Under the pieces are notes generated by a model. That model worked only from the letters and a program-made list of their open reading frames with translations, searched no databases and was not told the DNA's origin. Shown one piece after another: positions 51,616 through 62,447 of a stretch of 64,000 nucleotides of DNA. The DNA is taken from positions 62,001-126,000 of the forward strand of contig NZ_JANWVH010000001.1 of assembly GCF_025056915.1 (NCBI RefSeq). The letters run 5' to 3'. The stretch is from Meiothermus sp. Lineage in GTDB: Bacteria; Deinococcota; Deinococci; Deinococcales; Thermaceae. A program made the translations under genes and the position numbers. The number at the start of each line of letters is the position of its first letter. The stretch's first letter is position 1.

Positions 51616-52842
51616 ATGGCGCTGATTGTCCAGAAATACGGTGGAACCAGCGTGGGCGACCTCGAGCGCATCCACAAAGTGGCCCAGCGCATCCACCACT
51701 ACCTCGAGAAAGGGCACCGCATCGCGGTGGTGGTCTCGGCCATGGGGCGCATGACCGACGAGCTAATTGCCCTGGCCAAGCGGGTGAACAAACGCCCCCC
51801 CCAACGCGAGCTCGACATGCTGACCACCATCGGCGAGCAGCAGTCGGTGGCGCTGCTCTCCATGCAACTCAACGCCATGGGCATCCCGGCGCGGGGCTTT
51901 ACCCAGCACCAGATTGGCATCACCACCGATGGGCGCTACGGCGATGCCCGCATTTTGCGCGTGGAGCCCACCCTCATCCAGCAATCGCTGGAACGGGGTG
52001 AGGTGGCGGTGGTGGCGGGCTTCATGGGCACCACCCCCGAAGGCGAACTCACCACGCTGGGGCGGGGCGGCTCCGACACCACGGCGGTGGCCCTGGCGGC
52101 GGCCCTGGGGGCCCAGGAGTGCGAGATTTTCACCGACACCGAAGGGGTTTACACCACCGACCCCCACGCCATCCCCGAGGCCCAGAAGCTGAACCGCATC
52201 GGCTACGACCAGATGCTCGAGATGGCCGCCCTGGGGGCGCGGGTGCTGCACCCGCGTTCGGTTTACTACGGCAAGCGCTACGGGGTAAAAATCCACGTGC
52301 GAAGCAGCTTTTCCTACAACCCTGGCACCATTGTGACGGAGGACGGCATGGAACTCGATCGCCCTGTGACGGGGGTAGCCCTCGACGATGAAATTGCCCA
52401 GATTGGCCTGGTCGGCATTCCCGACCGGCCCGGCATTGCAGCCCAGGTCTTTGAGGCCCTGGCCCGCAAAGGGGTGGCGGTGGACATGATTATTCAAGGG
52501 GTGCCCGGCCACGAAGCCAGCCGCACCCAGATGGCCTTTACGGTCAACCAGGACTTCGCCGAGGAGGCCCTGGAGGCCCTCGAGCCCGTGCTGGCTGAAA
52601 TCGGGGGCGAGGCCCAGCTCCGCCGCGACATCTGCAAAATTTCCATCGTGGGGGTGGCCCTGGCCTCGACCCCGGGCATCCCAGCCCGCATGTTCCAGGC
52701 GCTCTCGAGCGTGGGCGCCAACATAGACATGATTGCTACCAGCGAGGTGCGCATCTCGGCCATCATTCCCTTGCAGACCGCCGAAGCCGCCTTGCGGGCC
52801 GTCCACAGCGCTTTTGAGCTGGACAAGCCCGTTGCCGGCTAG
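51616..52842 (+). CDS. lysC: Aspartate kinase (LysC type, ACT-domain)
   Basis: Phosphorylates aspartate, first step to lysine, threonine and methionine. The 408-residue chain starts MALIVQKYGGTSVGD with the KYGGTS nucleotide motif; other kinase blocks are GFMGTTPEGELTTLGRGGSDT and TDTEGVYTTDPHAIPEAQKL. Two C-terminal ACT domains (about 265-405) give feedback control. Thermus enzymes are made as an alpha chain plus a beta chain from an in-frame internal start; here ATG 52348 (MELDRPVTGVALDD) follows GGAGGA and could give a 164-residue beta chain. ATG 51616 matches the family start; the ORF track begins at GTG 51607. Confidence 0.96.
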   Translation: MALIVQKYGGTSVGDLERIHKVAQRIHHYLEKGHRIAVVVSAMGRMTDELIALAKRVNKRPPQRELDMLTTIGEQQSVALLSMQLNAMGIPARGFTQHQIGITTDGRYGDARILRVEPTLIQQSLERGEVAVVAGFMGTTPEGELTTLGRGGSDTTAVALAAALGAQECEIFTDTEGVYTTDPHAIPEAQKLNRIGYDQMLEMAALGARVLHPRSVYYGKRYGVKIHVRSSFSYNPGTIVTEDGMELDRPVTGVALDDEIAQIGLVGIPDRPGIAAQVFEALARKGVAVDMIIQGVPGHEASRTQMAFTVNQDFAEEALEALEPVLAEIGGEAQLRRDICKISIVGVALASTPGIPARMFQALSSVGANIDMIATSEVRISAIIPLQTAEAALRAVHSAFELDKPVAG

Positions 52843-52904
52843 CTCGAGCCCGACTTGACGCCCGACTCCTTGTACCCCATGCTGGACGCAGCGCAAGGAG
52901 CCTT

Positions 52905-53420
52905 ATGAGCGAACCGCAGACATATTCGGGCAAGCAGTATCTGACCTGGCACGACATCACCAACCTGGTCTCGAGGCTGCTCGGCCAGGTCAACCCCAAC
53001 GATTTCGACTGCATTCTGGCCGTCACTAGGGGCGGTATGATTCCGGCCTGTTTGGTCTCGGAGGCCACCGACCAGCGCAACATTCTGACCGCAGCGGTGA
53101 TGTTTTACACCGATGTGGGCGAGACCATCAAAGACCCGGTTTTTTTGCAGTTCCCCTCCGACCACCTGCTCTACGGCAAGCGCGTCCTGATTGTGGACGA
53201 TGTCTGGGACTCAGGCAAAACCGCGGTGGCCGTGCGGGAGCGTATCAAGATGGCCGGTGGCCACCCGCAGGTGGCGGTTTTGCACTACAAACCCAGCAAA
53301 AGCCAGTTCCCAGGCGATGCCCCCGACTACTACGCCGCCGAGACCGACGCCTGGATTGTGTATCCCTGGGATCCGGCGCAGGGGTGGACCGCGCCGGGGC
53401 AGGGAACAGGCCGGGCCTGA
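52905..53420 (+). CDS. Phosphoribosyltransferase (type I fold)
   Basis: A 171-residue PRTase. The PRPP-binding motif VLIVDDVWDSGKT is near residue 92-104 and the flexible-loop and N-terminal pattern (YLTWHDITNLVSRLLGQV, DCILAVTRGGMIPACLVSE) fit a hypoxanthine/xanthine-guanine-type purine salvage enzyme or a PyrR-like relative. The acceptor base cannot be defined. GCAAGGAG lies five bases before the ATG. It is 62 bases after lysC. Confidence 0.9.
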   Translation: MSEPQTYSGKQYLTWHDITNLVSRLLGQVNPNDFDCILAVTRGGMIPACLVSEATDQRNILTAAVMFYTDVGETIKDPVFLQFPSDHLLYGKRVLIVDDVWDSGKTAVAVRERIKMAGGHPQVAVLHYKPSKSQFPGDAPDYYAAETDAWIVYPWDPAQGWTAPGQGTGRA

Positions 53421-53590
53421 GGATGGCCCAGGTTCAGATTTGATGCACGCTGCTCAAGGTTCAGGGCGCACCGCCGGGCGCCCTCACCGGTTTATGCCAG
53501 CTTTGCTTGAACACTTTGCATACCCTACTACCCACTCCCATCTTGTGGTTCCTTCAAAGTTGCTTGTGCGCCCGGATGCATCGTCTTATA

Positions 53591-53832
53591 GATACCCAAT
53601 ACCCTCGCACAGATTCCAAAGAGTTGTAGACCTTAAGTCCCTCCTGACCGCTTCGGGCTGGTTGGGGAGGGTATCGGACAAGCCCCCCAAGCTGCTGGTT
53701 GCGTGGAGGGCCAGGTCAGCAACCCCACCTGGCCTCCCCTACGTGGTAGGGGAGGAACCGTGCGAGTTCAGGCCAGGATTATTCGCACACCGTGCAGGTG
53801 TGACTGTACGGGCTTTTATGCGACTCAGTAGC
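53591..53832 (+). repeat. R2 structured repeat, copy 2 (longest)
   Basis: Begins GATACCCAATACCCTCGCAC and ACAGATTCCAAAGAG, then the core GGTTGGGGAGGGTATCGGAC. Stems: GGCCAGGT/ACCTGGCC and CCCCTAC/GTAGGGG, then CACACC-GTGCA-GGTGTG and the tail GTACGGGCTTTTATGCGAC. It fills the convergent gap between the phosphoribosyltransferase gene and mdh. An inverted R3-like stretch lies before it (53525-53570). Confidence 0.65.
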
Positions 53833-53860
53833 AAAGCTGGTATTGCTTGGGTCATTAGCC

Positions 53861-54850
<990 letters not shown>

Positions 54851-55017
54851 CCTCGAGACTCCTTTCGTTGGGCTTCAGCCCTTTTCTACCGTTCACGATG
54901 ATAACGTGCCGGAAGCCGAATGTCGAAGGACAAAGGTCGGGGGTAGTTACACCAGGGCATGGGCCAGGGCCGCGCCACCCTAGACCCCCGGCGCTTGACT
55001 GACGTAGCATGACGCAT

Positions 55018-56751
55018 ATGACGGTCAGCCGCTATTACGATGTCAAGCGAGATGAGCGAGGCAAGCGCTATCTGGAGCCATTCGTCCAGGGTTCATTGCT
55101 GTTGGGGCTCCCTCTTTTGAACAAGGGAACCGCATTTACCCACGAGGAGCGCAAAGCCCTGAAGCTCGAGGGCCTCCTCCCCCCGCATGTGACCACCCTC
55201 GAGGAGCAAAAGCAACGCAACTACCGGCGCTACCGCCTGATTGAGAACGATCTGGAAAAGCACATCTTTCTGCGCAACCTGCAAGACCGCAACGAGGTGC
55301 TCTTTTTTGCCCTCTTTGTCGATCACATGAGCGAGATGCTGCCCATCCTCTACACCCCCACGGTGGGGGAGGCGGTCAAGCAGTTCTCCCACATCTACCG
55401 TTTTCCCAGGGGTTTTACGGCCTCTACGGACAACATCCACGAAATTGACGAAGCCCTGGCCAACGTGCCCCTCAACGACGTGCGCCTGGCCGTGGCCACC
55501 GACTCCTCGGCCATCCTGGGCATCGGCGACCAGGGCTTTGGCGGTATGGCCATCTCCATCGGCAAGCTGGCTATTTACACCGCCGCCGGTGGGCTGGGCC
55601 CGGACAAAGCCCTGCCCGTCGAGCTGGACGTGGGCACCAACCGGGCCGACCTGATCAACGACCCCCTCTATCTGGGGGTGCGCCATCGGCGGCTTTCCGG
55701 GGAAGAATACTACGCCTTTATGGACCGTTTTGTGGAAGCCTTCCGCAAGCGCTACCCCAACGCGGTCATACAGTGGGAGGACTTCGGCAAGGATACCGCT
55801 TTTACGGTGCTCGAGCGCTACCGCAAGGTGCTCCCTTCCTTCAACGACGACATCCAGGGCACCGGCGCGGTGACCCTGGCCGGGGTCTTGTCGGCTTGCC
55901 GGATTAAGGGCCAGAACCTCTCCGACCAACGCATCGTGGTCTATGGGGCCGGGGCGGGGGGGGTAGGGGTTGCCCAGGCCATTCTGGATGGCTTGATGCG
56001 GGAGGGCCTCGGTGAGCAGGAGGCCCTGGAGCGTCTTTTTGTACTCGACTCCAAGGGTCTGCTGCTCAGCAACCGCAGCATGGAAGACTACAAGAAAAAA
56101 TTTGCCAAGGACCCGGCCCTGGTTCAGGATTGGCAGTTTACCGGTGAGGCCCCCAACCTGTACGAAACCATCGTAAATGTGGGGGCCACCGTTTTGTTGG
56201 GCCTGTCGGGGCAGCCGGGTTCGTTTACCGCTCCCATCGTGCAGGCGGTGCAGGCCCACACCGAGCGGCCCATCATCTTTCCGCTGTCCAACCCCACCAG
56301 TTCGTCGGAAGCCATTCCGGAAGACATCCTGCGCTGGACCCAGGGCAGGGCCCTGGTGGCGGCAGGCAGCCCTTTCGCGCCGGTGGAGTTGAATGGCCAG
56401 ACCTATCCCATCGGGCAGGGCAACAATGCCTTTGTATTTCCGGGCCTGGGTTTTGGCACGGTGCTCTCCAAGGCGCGGGTAGTCTCGGATGCGATGGTGC
56501 TGGAAGCGGCCTATGCCCTCTACGACTACACCAGCAAACACCACCCCGACCGGGTATATCCGCCGACCTCGGAGTTGCGCGAGGTGAGCCAGTACGTGGC
56601 CTCGAGGGTGATTCGCCAGGCCATTCGAGAAGGCCTGGCCCGCGAGGAGCGACTGGCGGGGTTGAACATGGAGGCCATTCAGGCCTATGTGGCCGAGCGG
56701 TTCTGGCAGCCCAGGTATCTGCCGTACAAGCTGGCCAGGAACGACGAATAG
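55018..56751 (+). CDS. maeA: NAD-dependent malic enzyme
   Basis: Decarboxylates malate to pyruvate. The 577-residue protein is of the large MaeA (SfcA) type: [18 protein letters not shown] with the catalytic Tyr, [48 protein letters not shown], and the NAD motif [16 protein letters not shown]. It forms a divergent pair with mdh, so both enzymes act on the same metabolite and may share control. ATG 55018 is chosen because TAGCAT (55005-55010) lies seven bases upstream; the ATG at 55009 overlaps that box. Confidence 0.95.
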   Translation: MTVSRYYDVKRDERGKRYLEPFVQGSLLLGLPLLNKGTAFTHEERKALKLEGLLPPHVTTLEEQKQRNYRRYRLIENDLEKHIFLRNLQDRNEVLFFALFVDHMSEMLPILYTPTVGEAVKQFSHIYRFPRGFTASTDNIHEIDEALANVPLNDVRLAVATDSSAILGIGDQGFGGMAISIGKLAIYTAAGGLGPDKALPVELDVGTNRADLINDPLYLGVRHRRLSGEEYYAFMDRFVEAFRKRYPNAVIQWEDFGKDTAFTVLERYRKVLPSFNDDIQGTGAVTLAGVLSACRIKGQNLSDQRIVVYGAGAGGVGVAQAILDGLMREGLGEQEALERLFVLDSKGLLLSNRSMEDYKKKFAKDPALVQDWQFTGEAPNLYETIVNVGATVLLGLSGQPGSFTAPIVQAVQAHTERPIIFPLSNPTSSSEAIPEDILRWTQGRALVAAGSPFAPVELNGQTYPIGQGNNAFVFPGLGFGTVLSKARVVSDAMVLEAAYALYDYTSKHHPDRVYPPTSELREVSQYVASRVIRQAIREGLAREERLAGLNMEAIQAYVAERFWQPRYLPYKLARNDE

Positions 56752-56989
56752 CCCATTGCGGAACTGCCTTTCCTCCCTTCACCACCCCGGCTCTTCTTGT
56801 TGCCCAACCCAGGTCAGAGCCCCGGCAACACTCCGACCGGGCGCCCTCTTTCGCGGAAGATGAATAGGGCCTGTCCCCCCATGGAGGGTTTTCCTGTTCG
56901 TGCTGTACAGCAATCGTTTGAACGCCGGCGGTCATCCGCATAGATTTTCGTATACTGTGAATGTCAAGGGCATTTAGCCCATTTTGTAT

Positions 56990-57712
56990 ATGGATAAAAA
57001 AGACCGCCCTGTGTACATCATTTCGGTTGCGGCCGAACTGGTGGATATGCACCCCCAGACCCTGCGCCTGTACGAACGCAAAGGCCTCATCCGGCCCAAG
57101 CGCTCGGGGGGCAAGACCCGCTTGTATTCCGAACGGGATGTCGAGAAACTGCGGGAAATTCGCCGACTGACCCAGGAACTCGGGGTCAACCTGGCCGGGG
57201 TGGAGGAGATCATGAAGCTGCGCGACGAGCTTTGGTCGCTCGAGCAGCGCTTTCGGGAGGAAGCCGAACGCCTCAAGGCAGAGCTGGGCGAAAAACTCGA
57301 GGCCCTCAAAACACCCCCTGCCCTGCCCGCCCCCGGCGAGAGCAAAAAGACCATCAGCGAGAAGGAGCGCCCGGTCTACATAATCTCGGTGGCTGCCGAG
57401 CTGGTCGGTATGCACCCCCAGACCCTGCGCCTGTACGAGCGGGAGGGCCTGGTCGCCCCCAGCCGCACCTCCGGCAAGACCCGCCTTTACTCCGAGCGCG
57501 ACGTGGAAAAGCTGAGGGAGATTCGCCGCCTGACCCAGGAGTTGGGCGTGAACCTGGCCGGAGTCGAGGAGATTATCCGCCTGCGCGACGAACTCGACAT
57601 CCAGCAAAACCGGCTCGAGTCCGAAATTGCCCGCCTGCGCCTGGCCCTTTTGCGCGAACTGACGCCAGAAAAAAGCGAGCCGCAAAAGAAAGCGAAAACC
57701 ACAGCAGGGTAG
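56990..57712 (+). CDS. hspR: HspR-type MerR-family repressor, two fused copies
   Basis: A heat-shock repressor of the HspR branch of MerR proteins, 240 residues. Two nearly identical DNA-binding units are joined in one chain: residues about 7-78 ([20 protein letters not shown]) and 128-199 (same with VGMHPQTLR), each with the winged helix RLYERxGL...[19 protein letters not shown]. The linker (80-127) is a coiled coil plus LPAPGE. HspR normally acts as a dimer, so this is a covalent dimer; it would repress chaperone operons by binding inverted repeats. A Lys-rich tail ends the protein. TATACT lies about 34 bases before the ATG. No dnaK genes are nearby. Confidence 0.93.
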   Translation: MDKKDRPVYIISVAAELVDMHPQTLRLYERKGLIRPKRSGGKTRLYSERDVEKLREIRRLTQELGVNLAGVEEIMKLRDELWSLEQRFREEAERLKAELGEKLEALKTPPALPAPGESKKTISEKERPVYIISVAAELVGMHPQTLRLYEREGLVAPSRTSGKTRLYSERDVEKLREIRRLTQELGVNLAGVEEIIRLRDELDIQQNRLESEIARLRLALLRELTPEKSEPQKKAKTTAG

Positions 57713-57800
57713 CCGACAGCGCAGAGCCGAAGGCCGAAAGCTACACCCACTTTGCTCAAGCATTTCGTACGTACGGGGGCTGGCAACGTAACTGCAAGGT

Positions 57801-57936
57801 CGTAAAGATACCCACCCACGCTCACAGATTCCAAAGTGTGATAGCCCTCGAGCCTACGACGAGTTGGGGAGGGTATCAGGCAAAGTGCTCAATCTGCTGG
57901 TTGCGTGGAGGGCCAGGCCAGCCAACCCACCTGGCC
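57801..57936 (+). repeat. R2 structured repeat, copy 3 (3' truncated)
   Basis: CGTAAAGATACCCACCCACG, ACAGATTCCAAAGTGTGATA, GAGTTGGGGAGGGTATCAGG, GTTGCGTGGAGGGCCAGG and GCCACACC-like stem CCTGGCC, after which the conserved 3' part is missing. An inverted R3-like stretch follows (57985-58046, GGAGACCCACCCCAACCCCC). It lies between convergent hspR and murJ. Confidence 0.55.
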
Positions 57937-58073
57937 GAAAATCAGTGTGGTTTAGGCTTGCACCAACAAACATCGCGGTAGGGCGGGTGCTGGAGACCCA
58001 CCCCAACCCCCGACCACCCACTGTCAACTTGTCCTGAACGTTGCTTGCGCGCCCAAAGCGGGCATGACCGGGC

Positions 58074-59576
58074 CTAGCGCAGCTTCAGGGGTAGCCTGAG
58101 CGCATAGGCCAGGGCCACAAATACGGCCAGACCTGCCAGACCGCCCAGCGTGAGGGGCCACAGGTTCTGCCAGAAAAGGGCCGGAATGCCAAACTGCACG
58201 GCCACTGCGTAGGCCACCCCACCGGCGGGTGCGGCGGCCAGCAAAGCCTTTCCCACCATCCATCCGACCTCGGCGAGGGTGGCCATCTGAAAGGCTTGCA
58301 AGCGCCGGGCATACACCGTCAGGCCCAGCCAGCCTGCAATGGCTGTGGCCAGGTTCAGCACAAACAGCCCCTGTTCGCGCAGCAGCCAGTAGCCAAAGGT
58401 GTTCAGCAGCGCCACCATCACCGTTACGCTGACCGCCTGGCCCACCTGCCCCACTGCGTAGAAGCCCCGCAGCATCAGCTGATTCAAACCCCAGGGTAGC
58501 AGGGCCAGGCCCAGGGCCATCACGGTCTGGGTGGTGAAGGCCCGGTTGGCCTCGGAGAAGTTGGCCGTAAAGGCGTAGAGGGCCCCCACCATCCAGGGGG
58601 CCAGCGCCACCATCAGGGCGGCCACAAAGGCCAGGGGCACCGCCAGCCGGGCCATCATGCGACGAAGCAGCTCGCGGGCGGCCTCGAGGTTGCCGTTGCC
58701 GGCCAGCGCAGAGAGCCGGGGAAAGGCGGCCATGGCCGGTGAAACCGCCAGCAGGCCCAGCGCGGTGGTAAAGATGAGTTCGCCGTTCTGAAAGCCGGTG
58801 ACCGCCGCCGGGGGGTAGGCGGCCAGAATGCTCAAAAGAACCAGGTTCAAAAACTGTCGCACCGAGGTGGTGAAGGCAAAGGGCCCGATGCGCGCGAGGG
58901 CTCTGCGAAAGGCCGGGTGCCACCTGAACTCGAGGCCATACCCCTTTAGCGCGGGCAGCTGCACCAGGGCTTGCAAAGCGCCCCCCAGCGTGACCGAGAG
59001 GCCCAGGGCCACCACACTGTCGGGAAAGAGCAGCATCAGCCCAATGGAACCCAGATTGAAGGCGGTGGGGCTGAAACTGGTCAGGCCAAAGCGCTCGCCC
59101 GACTGGAGCATGGAGGAAAAGAGCGAGGCCATCGAGATGGAGAGCAAAAAAGGCATGACCAGGCGAATCAAGAGCACCAGTTGCTCGAAGACCGCCGGGT
59201 CGCGCAGGGGGCTGGCTTTGGTCAGCGAAAGTTCGGAGAGCCAGAGCAGGGCGCTGGCAATCTGGGGCGCAAACACCAGGCCCAGGCCCAGGATGACCAG
59301 ATTGACTCCCAGCAAAAAGGCCCCGAAGCGGCGGGCGAAGCGCTGGGCTTCCTCGGCGGGCAGGCTGGTGAGCACCGGGATCAGCGCGTTTTGGATGGCC
59401 CCCTCGGCCAGCAGCTCGCGCAGCAGGTTGGGAATGCGGTAGGCCACCCAGAAGGCGTCCTTGAGCGTATCGGGCAGGGGAAGGTTGGTCAGAATGGTCT
59501 GGCGTACCTGGCCCAGCAGGCGGCTGGACAGGGTGCCGGCCATGACCAGGAATGTGTTGCGGACGATGCGGGACAT
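58074..59576 (-). CDS. murJ: Lipid II flippase MurJ (MviN)
   Basis: Flips lipid-linked peptidoglycan precursor across the inner membrane. The 500-residue protein has about 14 transmembrane helices. The N-terminal signature SRIVRNTFLVMAGTLSSRLLGQVRQ and AYRIPNLLRELLAEGAIQNALIPVL are diagnostic for MurJ; the conserved Arg residues of the central cavity fall in RLLGQVRQ and RIPNLLREL. It is downstream of sbcC (120 bases) in the same direction but probably has its own promoter. The start is the first ATG. Confidence 0.96.
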   Translation of the reverse strand: MSRIVRNTFLVMAGTLSSRLLGQVRQTILTNLPLPDTLKDAFWVAYRIPNLLRELLAEGAIQNALIPVLTSLPAEEAQRFARRFGAFLLGVNLVILGLGLVFAPQIASALLWLSELSLTKASPLRDPAVFEQLVLLIRLVMPFLLSISMASLFSSMLQSGERFGLTSFSPTAFNLGSIGLMLLFPDSVVALGLSVTLGGALQALVQLPALKGYGLEFRWHPAFRRALARIGPFAFTTSVRQFLNLVLLSILAAYPPAAVTGFQNGELIFTTALGLLAVSPAMAAFPRLSALAGNGNLEAARELLRRMMARLAVPLAFVAALMVALAPWMVGALYAFTANFSEANRAFTTQTVMALGLALLPWGLNQLMLRGFYAVGQVGQAVSVTVMVALLNTFGYWLLREQGLFVLNLATAIAGWLGLTVYARRLQAFQMATLAEVGWMVGKALLAAAPAGGVAYAVAVQFGIPALFWQNLWPLTLGGLAGLAVFVALAYALRLPLKLR

Positions 59577-59696
59577 GATGAGGGTGGGGTTCAGCCAACC
59601 GAATGCTCAAAGCGAACTGCTGTGAAGCCTAAGGCCGAAAGCCGGCCAGAAAAAGGATACCCCGTCACCTAAGCCTTGCAACTAAGCGATTGCCTT

Positions 59697-62414
59697 TCAA
59701 TCCTTCCAGCGCACCCGGCTGCCCGCCGGCGACTTTTCCACCAACAAGCGTGCGGGCAGGCGTTCGGCCAGGGCCTCGACGTGGGTCACCACGCCCACCA
59801 AGCGGCCCTGGGTGGGCAGGGCCTCCAGCACCCCGGCCACCTGCTCGAGGGTCTCGGCATCCAGAGTTCCGAAGCCTTCATCCAGGAAAAGCGCCCCAAT
59901 GCGGCCCCGCGAGAGATGCTCGGAGAGCGAGAGGGCCAGCGAGAGGCTGGCCATAAAGCTCTCGCCGCCCGAGAGGGTTCGCACCGGGCGCAGGGCCTCA
60001 GTCCAGCGGTCGAGCACCCGGTACTCGCCCTCCTCGAGGCGCAGGCTGTAGCGGTTTTGCGAGAGCGACTGAATCAGCTCCGAGGCCCGGCGGAGCAGAC
60101 CGGACTGGTAGCGCTCGAGCAAGAAGTCCTGGAAGCGGTCGCCTTTGAGGTCCTGGGCTAGTTGTTCCCAGAGGTCGGTTTGTTTATCCAGCTCGGCTTT
60201 TGCCTTCTGAGCCTGGCGTTTTCGGGCCAGCTGGTCTTGTAGCCGCTCCAGATCGGACTTCTTGCCGCCCAGCCGCTCTCTGGTCTCGGCCAGCGAGGCT
60301 TTGAGTCCGGCCACGTGGTTTTTATGTTCCGATACCTGGGCAGGCGTAACCGGCGCCTGACCACTCAGGGCTTGCTCGAGTGCGCGCAAGGCCCTGTCAA
60401 TTTCAACCCCTTCGTGCTCGTGATCCTTGAGCTTTTTTCGCAGCGCCTCCATTTCAGGGGGGCTCAGACGGGCCTTTTGCACCGCCTCCGGCCCCGCGAA
60501 TCCTGCCTCTTCCAGCAGAGCCTGCACGCTCCGTTCCTGCCCGTTTAGGTTGGCCTGCAAAACCTGCACAATTTCCGCTTGACTCGAGACCTTACCCTTT
60601 AGGTCGCTTTGCTGGCTTTCCATTTCGGCCACCTTCTGGGCAAGGCCGCGAGCGGACTCGAGTGCTTGCCGAAGTGCCTCCACATAAACCGCAACCTCGC
60701 GATTATCCGTGATGGCACGAATTTCTTCGGCTAGCTTTGCCAGGCGCTGCGTGCGCTCCTCTTTGACCTGCTCGAGCGTACCCAGACCGGCTGCCTGGGC
60801 CTGCAAGTCGGCAAGTTCGGTGTCGGCTTCTTGTGATTCATTTTGGAGCGATTGTAGCTGTTCTTGCAGTCTGGGCAGGCGTTGCTGCAGATCCTCAAGG
60901 CGCCTTTGCTTGGCCTTGAACTCGGCCCGCAGTTCGGTCAGTGTGGCCTCCAGCCGCTCGACCTGGGCTTGAAGAGCCTGCAGGTTGGCCTGCGCTTTGG
61001 GAGGGGGTAGGGTCTTTACCGGGTGCCCGCAAAGCGGGCAGGGCTCGCCCACCTGGAGATGGGCATGGTACTGAGCAACCCCCTGGTGCAGCTTTTCACG
61101 CTCGAGGGTCTGTTTGGCTTCCTCCAGCCTGGCTTTGTCCTTCTGGCCGGTTTCCTTAAGGGTCTGGATTTCCGCCTGCAATGCCTCGATGGAAGCCTGT
61201 TCCTTTTGCAGCTCCTGGATGCCATTTTGCAGGCGCTCCCTGGCTCGCGCTGCTTTGGTACGGGCTTTCTCCAGCTCGCCAAATAAGCGTTCGGCATCGC
61301 GCAGGGCCTCCAGGCGTTCTTCCTCAAAGGGGAGTGGGCGTTCGTGGTAGAGACGTAAGCTGCCGCCATAACGCTTCAGGCTGGCTTCCTTGGCCTTGAG
61401 CAGCGGAATCTGGTGTTGCTTTTGCTCGAGCGTCGCCAACTCTTCGGGGCGGTGCTCGGCGCGAAAGCGCTGGAGCTCGGCCTCGAGCGCCTCCAGGGCC
61501 GACTGGTCGCGCCTTAGGGCGTTCTCCTTTTGTCGAAGTTGGTTCTGGGCGGCCTGGAGAGCTTCTAACTGCGGCCAGATGCGCTCGGCCTTTTCGGCCC
61601 GCAGGAGTTTGTTGGCAATTTCGGTCATACGCGCCTGGTCGCTTTGCCAGGTGGTGTGACGGCGGCGCAGGGCCTCGAGTTCGGCAAACAGCTTCTGGCG
61701 TTCCTCCAGGGTACGCAGGGTTTGTTCGGCACTCTGAAGCTGGCTACCCAGGTCGCGCTCGCTGCGCTCGAGGCCCTCGATTTCCTGCCGGATGGCCGAA
61801 ACCCGCTCCTCCTCGGCCTCTGCCAGCGCATCGAGTTCGCCTTGCAGGCGGGCCCGTTCCTCGCCCAGGGTTTTGAGCCGGGCCGCTACCCGCTCCCGCA
61901 TGGCCTTGAGCGATTCCAGGCCGTATAGCTTGATCAGGGTCTCGCGGCGCTCCCTGGGCGAGCCGCGCAAAAACAGGTCGAACTGGCCCTGCGGCAGCAG
62001 GATGGCCCGGGTAAAGGTCTCGTAGTCCATGCCCAGGATTTCGGCCAGCTTGGCGTCGAGCTCCCGAACCTTTTCGGAGGCGGGGTGGGTTTTCCAGCCG
62101 CTCTGTGTGCAAGCCTCGAGGCGGTTCTGGTTCTCCTTGCCCACCACCCGCACCACCCGCCAGGTCTGCTCCCCCACCCGAAAGGTAAGCTCCACCCTGG
62201 CTGAGTCGGCCTGGGGGTGCTTCAAATCCCCCAGGCCGGTGGAACCGATGCGCGGAGTGGCTTTGTAGAGGGCGTAGGTCATGGCGTCGAGCAGGGTGCT
62301 CTTGCCCGAACCTGTCTGGCCGGTGATGGCGAAGAGCTCCACATCGTCGAAGCTGATTTCTTGTGGCTCGGCGTAGGCGCCAAAGCCTTCGAGGCGCAGT
62401 TTGAGGGGTCTCAT
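59697..62414 (-). CDS. sbcC: Exonuclease subunit SbcC (Rad50-like ATPase)
   Basis: The SMC-like ATPase of the SbcCD (MR) complex that cleaves hairpins and processes protein-blocked ends. The 905-residue protein has Walker A GQTGSGKST at 33-41, the Q-loop ILLPQGQFDLFL near 140, two long coiled-coil arms joined by the zinc hook CPLCGHPVK near 456, signature TLSGGESFMASLSLALSL near 815 and Walker B IGALFLDEGFGTLD near 838. The nuclease partner sbcD lies 33 bases upstream in the same operon. Confidence 0.97.
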   Translation of the reverse strand: MRPLKLRLEGFGAYAEPQEISFDDVELFAITGQTGSGKSTLLDAMTYALYKATPRIGSTGLGDLKHPQADSARVELTFRVGEQTWRVVRVVGKENQNRLEACTQSGWKTHPASEKVRELDAKLAEILGMDYETFTRAILLPQGQFDLFLRGSPRERRETLIKLYGLESLKAMRERVAARLKTLGEERARLQGELDALAEAEEERVSAIRQEIEGLERSERDLGSQLQSAEQTLRTLEERQKLFAELEALRRRHTTWQSDQARMTEIANKLLRAEKAERIWPQLEALQAAQNQLRQKENALRRDQSALEALEAELQRFRAEHRPEELATLEQKQHQIPLLKAKEASLKRYGGSLRLYHERPLPFEEERLEALRDAERLFGELEKARTKAARARERLQNGIQELQKEQASIEALQAEIQTLKETGQKDKARLEEAKQTLEREKLHQGVAQYHAHLQVGEPCPLCGHPVKTLPPPKAQANLQALQAQVERLEATLTELRAEFKAKQRRLEDLQQRLPRLQEQLQSLQNESQEADTELADLQAQAAGLGTLEQVKEERTQRLAKLAEEIRAITDNREVAVYVEALRQALESARGLAQKVAEMESQQSDLKGKVSSQAEIVQVLQANLNGQERSVQALLEEAGFAGPEAVQKARLSPPEMEALRKKLKDHEHEGVEIDRALRALEQALSGQAPVTPAQVSEHKNHVAGLKASLAETRERLGGKKSDLERLQDQLARKRQAQKAKAELDKQTDLWEQLAQDLKGDRFQDFLLERYQSGLLRRASELIQSLSQNRYSLRLEEGEYRVLDRWTEALRPVRTLSGGESFMASLSLALSLSEHLSRGRIGALFLDEGFGTLDAETLEQVAGVLEALPTQGRLVGVVTHVEALAERLPARLLVEKSPAGSRVRWKD

Positions 62415-62447
62415 AGGAAGGTCGGGTAGAAAGGAGGCTTTTGAGGA

